From contig NZ_CP016948.1 in assembly GCF_001642805.2 (NCBI RefSeq), positions 2,914,001 to 2,978,000 on the forward strand: a stretch of 64,000 bases of DNA. The letters are read 5' to 3'. A program made the position numbers and the translations under genes. This document shows, piece after piece, positions 49,119 through 56,736 of this stretch (its first letter is position 1; each line of letters opens with the position of its first letter). The DNA is from Serratia surfactantfaciens. GTDB lineage: Bacteria; Pseudomonadota; Gammaproteobacteria; Enterobacterales; Enterobacteriaceae. A model generated the notes under the pieces. It saw only the letters and a list, made by a program, of their open reading frames with translations, did no database searches and had not been told where the DNA came from.

Positions 49119-50099
49119 ATGAAAAAAATAATGACCCGTACCTTTACCGCCGCCGCCCTGCTGCTGGCGGCCAATCAGGCCTTTGCCGTGGAAGCGCCCA
49201 AACGCACCGAATGCATCGCGCCGGCCAAGCCCGGCGGCGGCTTCGATCTGACCTGCAAGCTGATTCAGGTATCGCTGCAGGACACCAAGGCCATCGATAA
49301 ACCGATGCGCGTCACCTATATGCCCGGCGGCGTCGGCGCGGTGGCCTACAACGCCATCGTCGCACAGCGCCCGGCGGAGTTCGGCACCGTGGTGGCGTTC
49401 TCCGGCGGCTCGTTGCTCAACCTTTCTCAGGGCAAGTTCGGTCGCTACAACGTGGACGACGTGAAATGGCTGGCGGCGGTCGGCACCGACTACGGCATGA
49501 TTGCGGTGCGCGCCGACTCGCCCTACAAAACGCTGAAAGACCTGATGGACGCCTTCCAAAAAGATCCCAACAGCGTGGTGTTCGGCGCCGGCGCCTCCAT
49601 CGGCAGCCAGGACTGGATGAAAACCGCGCTGCTGGCGCGCGAAGTCGGCGTAGATCCGCGCAAGATGCGCTACGTGGCGTTCGAAGGCGGCGGCGAGCCG
49701 GTGACCGCGCTGCTGGGCAACCACATCCAGGCGGTCTCCGGCGACCTGAGCGAAATGGTGCCTTACCTGCAGGGCGACAAGATCCGCGTGCTGGCGGTGT
49801 ATGCCGAGCAACGCCTGCCGGGCCAGTTGGCCGACATTCCCACCGCCAAAGAGCAGGGATACAGCCTGGTGTGGCCAATCATTCGCGGCTTCTACGTCGG
49901 GCCGAAGGTCAGCGATGAGGAGTATCAGTGGTGGATCGACACCTTCCAGAAAATGATGGCGACCGACGAATTCAAGCAGCAGCGCGATCTGCGCGGCCTG
50001 TTCGAGTTCAACATGACCGGCAAAGAGCTGGACGCCTACGTGAAGAATCAGGTTGCCCAATACCGCGAGCAGGCGAAAGTGTTCGGCCTGGCCAAATAA
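49119..50099 (+). CDS. tctC: Tricarboxylate-binding protein TctC
   Basis: TctC (326 residues) is the periplasmic binding protein of a tripartite tricarboxylate transporter (TTT family). The signal peptide is MKKIMTRTFTAAALLLAANQAFA. The mature protein begins VEAPKRTECIAPAKPGGGFDLTCK, which is typical of TctC, and contains GASIGSQDWMKTALLAREVGVDP. It binds citrate or related tricarboxylates. It is followed after 15 bases by tctB. GAGGGCAAGTCACA precedes the start. Confidence 0.95.
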   Translation: MKKIMTRTFTAAALLLAANQAFAVEAPKRTECIAPAKPGGGFDLTCKLIQVSLQDTKAIDKPMRVTYMPGGVGAVAYNAIVAQRPAEFGTVVAFSGGSLLNLSQGKFGRYNVDDVKWLAAVGTDYGMIAVRADSPYKTLKDLMDAFQKDPNSVVFGAGASIGSQDWMKTALLAREVGVDPRKMRYVAFEGGGEPVTALLGNHIQAVSGDLSEMVPYLQGDKIRVLAVYAEQRLPGQLADIPTAKEQGYSLVWPIIRGFYVGPKVSDEEYQWWIDTFQKMMATDEFKQQRDLRGLFEFNMTGKELDAYVKNQVAQYREQAKVFGLAK

Positions 50100-50114
50100 C
50101 CGCAGGGGAAAACC

Positions 50115-50546
50115 ATGAGCGATCGTATTTTTGCCGGCTTTTGGCTGCTGCTGTGTATCGGCGGGCTGTTTATCGGTTGGGGCATCCAGAGCGAATACAG
50201 CTATGAACCGCTGGGGCCGCGCCCGTTCCCACTGGCGATCCTCAGCCTGATGGCGCTGTGCGCGGCCCTGCTGTTGCTGCGCCGCCCGCAGGCGGTGGAG
50301 TGGCCGCACAACAAGGTGCTGCAGCGGCTGCTGGTGCTGGTGATCACCCTGGTGCTGTATGCCTGGGGCTTTGAATGGCTGGGCTTCCCGCTGGCGACCG
50401 CGCTGCTGACGTTCAGCATCGGCCTGCTGTTTCAGGCCAGCCTGCCGGCGGCGGCCATCTCCGGCGTCGTCATGGGCGCCGCGCTGTATTACGCCTTTGA
50501 CCAACTTCTCGATGTCACACTGCCGCTCGGCGCCTGGCTGAGCTAA
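50115..50546 (+). CDS. tctB: Tricarboxylate transporter small membrane subunit TctB
   Basis: TctB (143 residues) is the small integral subunit with four membrane segments, a weakly conserved family (DUF1468). The sequence starts MSDRIFAGFWLLLCIGGLFIGW and ends with LLDVTLPLGAWLS. GGGGAAA is the ribosome site. It lies between tctC and tctA in the standard order. Confidence 0.93.
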   Translation: MSDRIFAGFWLLLCIGGLFIGWGIQSEYSYEPLGPRPFPLAILSLMALCAALLLLRRPQAVEWPHNKVLQRLLVLVITLVLYAWGFEWLGFPLATALLTFSIGLLFQASLPAAAISGVVMGAALYYAFDQLLDVTLPLGAWLS

Positions 50547-50557
50547 CGGGAGCGATG

Positions 50558-52075
50558 ATGGATACCTGGATGTATTTGACCCAAGGGTTCGAAGTGGCGC
50601 TGGTGCCGCAGAACCTGATTATCGCCCTGATCGGCTGCTTTGTCGGCACCATTGTCGGCCTGCTGCCGGGGCTGGGGCCGATCAACGGCGTGGCGATCCT
50701 GCTGCCGCTGGCGTTCGCCCTCAAACTGCCGGCCGAATCGGCGCTGATCCTGCTGGCGACGGTGTATATCGGATGCGAGTACGGCGGACGCATCTCGTCG
50801 ATTCTGCTCAACGTGCCGGGCGACGCGGCGGCGATCATGACCGCGCTGGACGGCTACCCGATGGCCCAGCAGGGGCGCGCCGGCGTGGCGCTGTCTATTT
50901 CGGCGGTCAGCTCGTTCGTCGGCTCGATGATCGCCATCGGTGGCATCATCCTGTTCGCACCGCTGCTGGCACGCTGGTCGCTGGCCTTCGGCCCGGCGGA
51001 GTATTTCGCTCTGATGGTGTTCGCTATCGCTTGCCTCGGCAGCATGATGAGCCAGAACCCGCTGAAATCGCTGCTGGCGGCGCTGATCGGCCTGGGGCTG
51101 GCGACGGTAGGCGTCGACGCCAACACCGGCGTTTACCGCTTTACTTTCGACAGCGTGCACCTTTCTGACGGCGTGCAGTTTATCGTGGTGGTGATCGGCC
51201 TGTTCTCGGTCAGTGAAATCCTGCTGATGCTGGAGAGCACCAGCGCCGGTCAGAAGCTGGTGCGTAAAACCGGCCGGCTGCTGTTCAACCGCAAAGAGGC
51301 GGCGCAGTGCGCAGGCCCTACCCTGCGTTCGTCGGTGATCGGCTTCTTCGTCGGCATTTTGCCGGGTGCCGGCGCCACCATCGCCAGCGCGCTGACCTAC
51401 ATGACCGAGAAGAAAATCAGCGGCAACAGCGACACCTTCGGCAAAGGCGATATCCGCGGCGTCGCGGCGCCGGAAGCGGCCAACAACGCCTCGGCCTGCG
51501 GTTCGTTCATTCCGATGCTGACGCTGGGGGTGCCGGGCTCCGGTACCACGGCGGTGATGATGGGCGCGTTGACGCTGTACAACATCACCCCCGGCCCGGC
51601 GATGTTCACCGAACAGCCGGATATCGTCTGGGGGCTGATCGCCGCACTGCTGATCGCCAACGTCATCTTGCTGATCATGAACCTGCCGCTGGTCGGTCTG
51701 TTCACCCGCATGCTGACCATCCCGCTGTGGTTCCTGGTACCGGCGATCGCCGCAGTGTCGGCGGTGGGAGTTTATGCGGTGCACAGCACCACCTTCGACC
51801 TGCTGCTGATGGTCGGATTGGGGGTGTTCGGCTATATCCTGCGCAAAATGCATTTCCCGATGTCGCCGCTGATTCTGGGCTTTGTGCTGGGTGAGATGTT
51901 GGAGCAAAACCTGCGCCGCGCGCTGTCGATCAGCAACGGCGAATTCGGCATCCTGTGGAGCAGCAGCATAGCGCAAACGCTGCTGGTGCTGGCGGTGGCG
52001 GTGCTGGCGCTGCCGCCGCTGCTGCGCCTGATGCGCAAACGCCGCCATCTGGCGACCGAGGCCAAGGCCGAGTAA
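50558..52075 (+). CDS. tctA: Tricarboxylate transporter large membrane subunit TctA
   Basis: TctA (505 residues) is the large permease with about 12 membrane segments. The hallmark motif GCFVGTIVGLLPGLGPINGV near the N-terminus is complete, and a related glycine-rich motif recurs (GFFVGILPGAGATIASALTY), reflecting the internal repeat. I choose the second of two adjacent ATGs (50558, MDTWMYLTQGFEVAL) because GGAG then stands five bases away. Transport is driven by an ion gradient in this family. Confidence 0.95.
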   Translation: MDTWMYLTQGFEVALVPQNLIIALIGCFVGTIVGLLPGLGPINGVAILLPLAFALKLPAESALILLATVYIGCEYGGRISSILLNVPGDAAAIMTALDGYPMAQQGRAGVALSISAVSSFVGSMIAIGGIILFAPLLARWSLAFGPAEYFALMVFAIACLGSMMSQNPLKSLLAALIGLGLATVGVDANTGVYRFTFDSVHLSDGVQFIVVVIGLFSVSEILLMLESTSAGQKLVRKTGRLLFNRKEAAQCAGPTLRSSVIGFFVGILPGAGATIASALTYMTEKKISGNSDTFGKGDIRGVAAPEAANNASACGSFIPMLTLGVPGSGTTAVMMGALTLYNITPGPAMFTEQPDIVWGLIAALLIANVILLIMNLPLVGLFTRMLTIPLWFLVPAIAAVSAVGVYAVHSTTFDLLLMVGLGVFGYILRKMHFPMSPLILGFVLGEMLEQNLRRALSISNGEFGILWSSSIAQTLLVLAVAVLALPPLLRLMRKRRHLATEAKAE

Positions 52076-52080
52076 TGCGA

Positions 52081-52105
52081 AACGGGCGGGGATCCCCCGC
52101 CCGTT
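52081..52105. terminator. Hairpin between tctA and the acetyltransferase gene
   Basis: The perfect 11-base arms AACGGGCGGGG and CCCCGCCCGTT enclose ATC, six bases after the tctA stop and just past the stop of the convergent gene. The following ATGTTT is a weak T tract. Confidence 0.75.
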
Positions 52106-52109
52106 ATGT

Positions 52110-52739
52110 TTAACGGCCTAAGGCCGCCATTCTTCTTTCCAACGCCCCGATATCGTTATCGGCAAGCAACGGCTGGATCGCCGCAAACTCCGCCTCGGAC
52201 AAGTCATAGATGCGCAAGGCAAGCAAACGCGCGATGATTTCCGGCGCGAATCGCCAACGGATAAACCTCGCCGGATTGCCGCCGACGATGGCGTAAGGCT
52301 CCACGTCGCCGACCACCACGCTGCCGGCAGCGACGATCGCCCCTTCGCCTATCGCTACCCCCGGCATCAACATCGCCCGCATGCCAATCCAGCAGCCGTC
52401 GCCCAGCCGGGTATCGCCTTTGGGACGGTATGCCTGTTGGATGGTTGCCATAAACGGGTACAGGCTCAGCCAGTCGATGCGGTGGGTGTGGTTGCCCCCC
52501 ATCAGGATCACTGCTTCGGCAGCGATGCATACATAATCGCCGATCAGCAGGCGGTCTATTTCACCCAGCGGCTGCCATTGGCGGCTGACCGCATCGCCGT
52601 GCAGATAGCGCACCACCGAGCGTTCGAAGCCGCTATCCCAGCAATCGCTGTAGTAGCTGTGGGTGCCTTTGACGATGATATTCGGGTTGGTCACCGTCTG
52701 ATGCAGCAGTTCGGTTTGAGACCAGTGTTTTTCGGACAT
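52110..52739 (-). CDS. CatB/Vat-like xenobiotic O-acetyltransferase
   Basis: This 209-residue left-handed beta-helix protein belongs to the CatB/Vat hexapeptide-repeat family. GNHTHRIDWLSLYPF corresponds to the family catalytic histidine and YPF motif, and the hexapeptide turns follow (TRLGDGCWIGMRAMLMPGVAIGEGAIVAAGS). Members acetylate chloramphenicol or streptogramins, although many chromosomal relatives have unknown acceptors. The ATG at 52739 (MSEKHWSQTELL) has AGAGAA upstream. Chromosomal genes of this type occur in Serratia, so it is probably intrinsic and not recently acquired. Confidence 0.87.
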   Translation of the reverse strand: MSEKHWSQTELLHQTVTNPNIIVKGTHSYYSDCWDSGFERSVVRYLHGDAVSRQWQPLGEIDRLLIGDYVCIAAEAVILMGGNHTHRIDWLSLYPFMATIQQAYRPKGDTRLGDGCWIGMRAMLMPGVAIGEGAIVAAGSVVVGDVEPYAIVGGNPARFIRWRFAPEIIARLLALRIYDLSEAEFAAIQPLLADNDIGALERRMAALGR

Positions 52740-52790
52740 GGCGTATTCTCTTGTTGCGGGAATAAAAGCCACGGAACGGAGTGTCTGTGG

Positions 52791-52815
52791 CCGTGTTGTC
52801 GTTCACTCAACACGG
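52791..52815. repeat. Hairpin between the acetyltransferase and EamA genes
   Basis: The perfect arms CCGTGTTG and CAACACGG enclose nine bases. It lies in the 156-base gap downstream of the EamA gene and upstream of the acetyltransferase gene, without a T run on either strand. Its function is unknown. Confidence 0.5.
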
Positions 52816-52895
52816 CAGATCAAGCGATAAGCGCTCGTTTCAATCTCGGGTTATTCATCATTAGTGCCTCTCTTGCGAGGCGCAATGGTAACCCA

Positions 52896-53891
52896 TCACG
52901 CCTCAGCGGTCTTGCTTTTCAACAGCAACACGCCCCCCATCACCAGCGCGCTGCCCAGCAGCTGCAGCTGATTCATGCTTTCCCCCAGCAGGAAATAGGC
53001 GATCACCGCGGTGAACACCAGCTCCAGCGACAGGATCAGGTTGGCCACCGCCAGCGGCAGCGTTTTCAGACTGATGTTATACAGCCCGAAACCCAACAGC
53101 GTCGGCCCGGCGGCCAATGCCAGCAGCAACAGCCAGCCGCTCCACTGGATGCCCTGTGCGCCGTGCGACAGGAACCACAGAGAACCGGCCATGCCGTGAA
53201 ACGCCGCCAGCGGGAACGCCGTCAGCGCCGCGTTAAACGCCAGCTGGTACAGCGCCGAAAAACCGAACACGTACAGGATGGTGTTCCACACCGGATAGCC
53301 GCGTTCACTGGCCACCCGCCCGCCGAGGGTATACAGGGTATAGCCGATGCCCGACAGCATCCCCACCAGCAACCCCAGCAGATCGAAGTGGCTGTTGCCC
53401 ATGCTGTCGCCGTTGCTGACCAGGAAACAGCCGCCCAGGCTGATGGCGATCACCAGTAGCTGGCGCAGCGTCAGGCGTTCGCTGTACATCACCCAGCCGA
53501 GGAACACGGTAAACCCCACCGAACAGTAGGTCAGGATCGTCGCCACCGACGCGCCGTTCAACGCCACCGACAGCGTCCACAGGCTGTTGAACAGCGCCAG
53601 CAACAGGCCGTAAAGCGCGTAAAACACCACCTGTTCACGGCGCAGGCGTGCCCACTGCGGCTTCACCAGCAACAGCAGCGGCAACAGCACCAGCGCCACC
53701 AACGCCGCACGCCAGAACGCCAACACGAAGGTCGGCAGGTGATAGTACTCGGTCAGCGCACGGATGATGATGGCGGTAAAAGCCAGCAGCATAGCGCTGA
53801 TAATGGCGATGACGTAACCCTGGTGGCTGCCCTGCAAGAGACGCGCGCCGGGCAGCGCCGGCCGGGCGGAAACGCCTGACGGTAATGACAT
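52896..53891 (-). CDS. EamA-family (DMT) exporter
   Basis: This 331-residue protein has ten hydrophobic segments (two EamA domains, about residues 25-160 and 180-325). Landmarks are FTAIIIRALTEYYHLPTFVLAFWRA split over two segments, and GLYNISLKTLPLAVANLI with LELVFTAVIAYFLLGE in the second half. The ATG at 53891 (MSLPSGVSARP) has GAGGATCCC upstream. It is divergent from a MocR regulator, which may control it. The substrate is unknown, perhaps an amino acid or vitamer. Confidence 0.88.
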   Translation of the reverse strand: MSLPSGVSARPALPGARLLQGSHQGYVIAIISAMLLAFTAIIIRALTEYYHLPTFVLAFWRAALVALVLLPLLLLVKPQWARLRREQVVFYALYGLLLALFNSLWTLSVALNGASVATILTYCSVGFTVFLGWVMYSERLTLRQLLVIAISLGGCFLVSNGDSMGNSHFDLLGLLVGMLSGIGYTLYTLGGRVASERGYPVWNTILYVFGFSALYQLAFNAALTAFPLAAFHGMAGSLWFLSHGAQGIQWSGWLLLLALAAGPTLLGFGLYNISLKTLPLAVANLILSLELVFTAVIAYFLLGESMNQLQLLGSALVMGGVLLLKSKTAEA

Positions 53892-54063
53892 GGGATCCTC
53901 GGAAAAATGGCGACAAACATACTCAGGCACACAGTGTAACGCGGCCATTTTTTCCCACTATAGCCACTTTACGGCGTTGTCATGCAGGCCACTTTTCGGC
54001 GCTTGAAGGCTTGCTGACATGGGGTATAGTAAAAATCACTCTCCATAACCGAGCCAATTTCGC

Positions 54064-55530
54064 ATGCATATCCCGTTAGATCGCGAGCAGGATGTTCCGC
54101 TCTATTTGCAGATCGAAGAAGCGTTGCGGCGCGCCATCCTCACCGGCGTGTTCGTCGATGGCGACAAACTGCCCTCGACGCGCACGCTGGCAGCCGAACT
54201 GGCGGTCAGCCGTTTGACGGTGGATAACGCCTACGCCGAACTGGCGGCCAAAGGATTTCTGCACCAGCTGCGCGGCAGCGGCGCCTATGTTGCCCATCCG
54301 CAGACGCAGGCGCGCCCGACCCGGCCGAGCAGCGATACGCCTTTCTCGCTGGAGAGTTTCACCACCCTCACCTCGCGGCTGGACGGCTACGCCGACGCGC
54401 CGCTGCCGGAGGGGCTGATCAACTTCGCCGCCGGCGTCGGCAGCCCTAAGGTGTTTCCGCTGGAGGCGTTTCGCAAAGTGCTGCTGTCGGTGCTCAGCCG
54501 CCACGCGGAAGAGGCCTTCAGCTACGGCGAATACTGCGGCTACTACCCGCTGCGCGATACGCTGAGCCGTATTCTCAGCGCCCAGGGCATCCCCACGCAG
54601 GCGGAACAGGTGCTGATCACCAACGGTTCGCAGCACGCCATCAGCCTGGTGGTGCAAAGCCTGCTGGCACCGGGCGATTCGGTGATCGTCGAAGAACCGA
54701 CCTACGCCGAAGCGCTGGGCCTGCTGCGCCAGCACCGCATCAATATCGTCACCGTGCCCGGCGACCGCGACGGCATGCGGGTGGATTTGCTGCCGGAGTT
54801 GTTGGAACGCCACCGCCCCAAACTGATCTACACCATCCCCAATTTCCACAACCCGACCGGCCGCTGCCTGAGCGAGGCCCGCCGGCGGCGCCTGCTGGCG
54901 ATCGCCCAACAGGCCGGGGTGGTGATCCTGGAGGACGACTTCGTCGGCGATCTGCGTTATCAGGGCAAACAGCTGCCGTCGCTGCGCGCGCTGGCGCAGC
55001 CGGGCGCGGTGATCTACGTCAGCACCTTTTCCAAGATGCTGCTGCCCAGCATGCGCATCGGCTATCTGGTGGCGGACAGCGAACACTATCAGCGCTTCGC
55101 GCGGCGCAAGCACGTCGATAGCTTCACCAGCTCCAGCCTGATCCAGCGGGCGCTGGACGCCTTCGTCACCGTCGGCCGTTACGACAAACAGCTGCGGCGC
55201 GCCGGGCGCGTCTATCGCCGCCATCTGGACGTGATGGTCGACGCGCTGCAACGGCGGTTGCCACCGGGGTGCCGCTTCGAAACGCCGCAGGGGGGATTGT
55301 TTATCTGGCTGACGCTGCCTGAGGCGGTGACCACCGCCGAACTGATGCCGGTGGCCTGGCGGTACGGCGTCACCTTCGCGCGCGGTGAATGCTTTTACGC
55401 TCAGGAACAGCTGGGCGCACACGGCCTGCGGCTGAACTTTGCCGCCAACTCGCCGCCGCAGATTGAAGAAGGAATCGCCCGGCTGTGCCGGGCGATTGAG
55501 GAGGTAATAACGGAGAAAAACGCCGGTTAG
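54064..55530 (+). CDS. MocR-family PLP-dependent regulator
   Basis: This 488-residue protein joins a GntR-type winged helix (about residues 1-75, with DGDKLPSTRTLAAELAVSRLTVDNAY) to a class I aminotransferase-like domain. The PLP-lysine lies in YVSTFSKMLLPSMRIGYL, and ILEDDFVGDLRY carries the aspartate. MocR regulators sense PLP or amino-PLP adducts and often control the divergent neighbour, here an EamA exporter. The stop codon overlaps that of scsD on the other strand (TTAG). Confidence 0.9.
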   Translation: MHIPLDREQDVPLYLQIEEALRRAILTGVFVDGDKLPSTRTLAAELAVSRLTVDNAYAELAAKGFLHQLRGSGAYVAHPQTQARPTRPSSDTPFSLESFTTLTSRLDGYADAPLPEGLINFAAGVGSPKVFPLEAFRKVLLSVLSRHAEEAFSYGEYCGYYPLRDTLSRILSAQGIPTQAEQVLITNGSQHAISLVVQSLLAPGDSVIVEEPTYAEALGLLRQHRINIVTVPGDRDGMRVDLLPELLERHRPKLIYTIPNFHNPTGRCLSEARRRRLLAIAQQAGVVILEDDFVGDLRYQGKQLPSLRALAQPGAVIYVSTFSKMLLPSMRIGYLVADSEHYQRFARRKHVDSFTSSSLIQRALDAFVTVGRYDKQLRRAGRVYRRHLDVMVDALQRRLPPGCRFETPQGGLFIWLTLPEAVTTAELMPVAWRYGVTFARGECFYAQEQLGAHGLRLNFAANSPPQIEEGIARLCRAIEEVITEKNAG

Positions 55531-56027
55531 ACGGCGGCCCACCACAGCCGTAGCTTCATGCCCCAGTAGCTGGTCCAGCCGGTGGTGCTTTGCACCACCT
55601 TGCCCTGCGAGATCACCACGAAGGTCGGCGTGACGCCAATCCGCCACTGCGCCGACAGCGCGCCGGCCGGATCGTTGACCACCGGCAGCGCCAGCCGTTT
55701 GCGCGCCAGCCACTGCTTCACCTGGGCATCGTCGCCCGAGCGCAGCGCGACGGTCAGCACGTTGCCGCCCGCCGCCTGCAAGCGGGCGACGTCCGGCGTG
55801 GTGAAGCGGCAAACGCCGCACCAACTGGCCCAGAAGTAAACTAGCAGCGGCCGATCGTGGCTGAGCTGCGCCAACGACACCTTCTCGCCGTCCAGCGTGG
55901 TCAGCGTCTGGGCATCGAAGGCCGGCGGCGCCTGCGGCGCGTTCAGCCAATCCATCACCGTCACCACCGCCAGCGCGATCAGCGCCAGCAGCAACAACTC
56001 GCGCCCCCAGCGCTTGAGCTTAGCCAT
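55527..56027 (-). CDS. scsD: Thioredoxin-like protein ScsD
   Basis: ScsD (166 residues) has a single membrane anchor (about residues 10-24) and a periplasmic thioredoxin-fold domain. The active site is W69-C70-G-V-C73 in FWASWCGVCRFTTPDV. TlpA/ResA-like TPTFVVISQGKVV is visible near the end. It is the last gene of scsABCD. In Salmonella the operon protects against copper and redox stress. It overlaps scsC by eight bases. Confidence 0.93.
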   Translation of the reverse strand: MAKLKRWGRELLLLALIALAVVTVMDWLNAPQAPPAFDAQTLTTLDGEKVSLAQLSHDRPLLVYFWASWCGVCRFTTPDVARLQAAGGNVLTVALRSGDDAQVKQWLARKRLALPVVNDPAGALSAQWRIGVTPTFVVISQGKVVQSTTGWTSYWGMKLRLWWAAV

Positions 56028-56736
56028 TTTTGGCCTTCGCCAGCTGCTGTTTCACCATCGCTTCCAGCTCTTCATACGACACCGCTCCCGGCAACATCCG
56101 ATCGCCGATCAGCGTCGCCGGCGTCCCCTGCACGCCCAATTGCTCCGCCAATTCCATATTGGTGCGCAGCGTGGTCATGCTCTGTTCGCTGGGCGCCACC
56201 GCCTTGACGCCGGTTTTCTCTTGCGCAGCGGCGATGCTGGCGTTGTCATGGAAGCCTTTTTTCGCCATCAGCCGCTGGTGCAAGGCCCAGAATTGGTCCG
56301 GGTGCTGTTGCCAGGTGGTGAGCGCCACGCGCGCCGAACTGACCGAGCTTTCGCCCTTGAACGGCAGCAGTTTCACCACCAGCGCCACATCCGGGTATTG
56401 CTTGACAATCTTCTCCAGCATCGGATCAAAACGCTTGCAGTACGGGCAGTTATAGTCGGTAAAGGTCACCAACGTCAGTTTGGGATTGGCGGCGCCCAGA
56501 TGCGGGCTGGCCGGATCCTGGTACAGCGTTTTGGCATTCTGCTTGATAGCCTGGCTGATTTGCTCGCCAGCGGTTTGCTGCTGCCAGGCGTCCACCGCCT
56601 GCGCCAGAATGTCCGGATTGGACACCAGCGTTTCACGGATCATCTCTTTGATACGCGCCTCTTGCGCCGGAGTGAAAGGTTCGGCGGCCCACGCCGGGGC
56701 GGCGATAATCATCAGTAAAATCAGTAATTTTTTCAT
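56020..56736 (-). CDS. scsC: DsbA-like periplasmic protein ScsC
   Basis: ScsC (238 residues) has a signal peptide (MKKLLILLMIIAAPAWA), an N-terminal helical oligomerisation stretch (about 20-75) and a DsbA/DsbG-type thioredoxin domain with active site C97-P-Y-C100 (FTDYNCPYCKRFD). The cis-proline region GVQGTPATLIG follows. Relatives are trimeric disulfide isomerases or copper-binding oxidoreductases. ScsB keeps it reduced in characterised systems. It overlaps scsB by four bases. Confidence 0.94.
   Translation of the reverse strand: MKKLLILLMIIAAPAWAAEPFTPAQEARIKEMIRETLVSNPDILAQAVDAWQQQTAGEQISQAIKQNAKTLYQDPASPHLGAANPKLTLVTFTDYNCPYCKRFDPMLEKIVKQYPDVALVVKLLPFKGESSVSSARVALTTWQQHPDQFWALHQRLMAKKGFHDNASIAAAQEKTGVKAVAPSEQSMTTLRTNMELAEQLGVQGTPATLIGDRMLPGAVSYEELEAMVKQQLAKAKNG

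Noticed and set aside
49086..50504. Minus-strand open frame opposite tctC and tctB
   Set aside because: Shadow frame. TctC and TctB have clear signal peptide and membrane features on the plus strand.
54076..55950. Minus-strand open frame of 624 codons opposite the MocR gene
   Set aside because: The real MocR protein with PLP and winged-helix motifs is on the plus strand. The opposite frame is Arg-, Gln- and Ala-rich without motifs.
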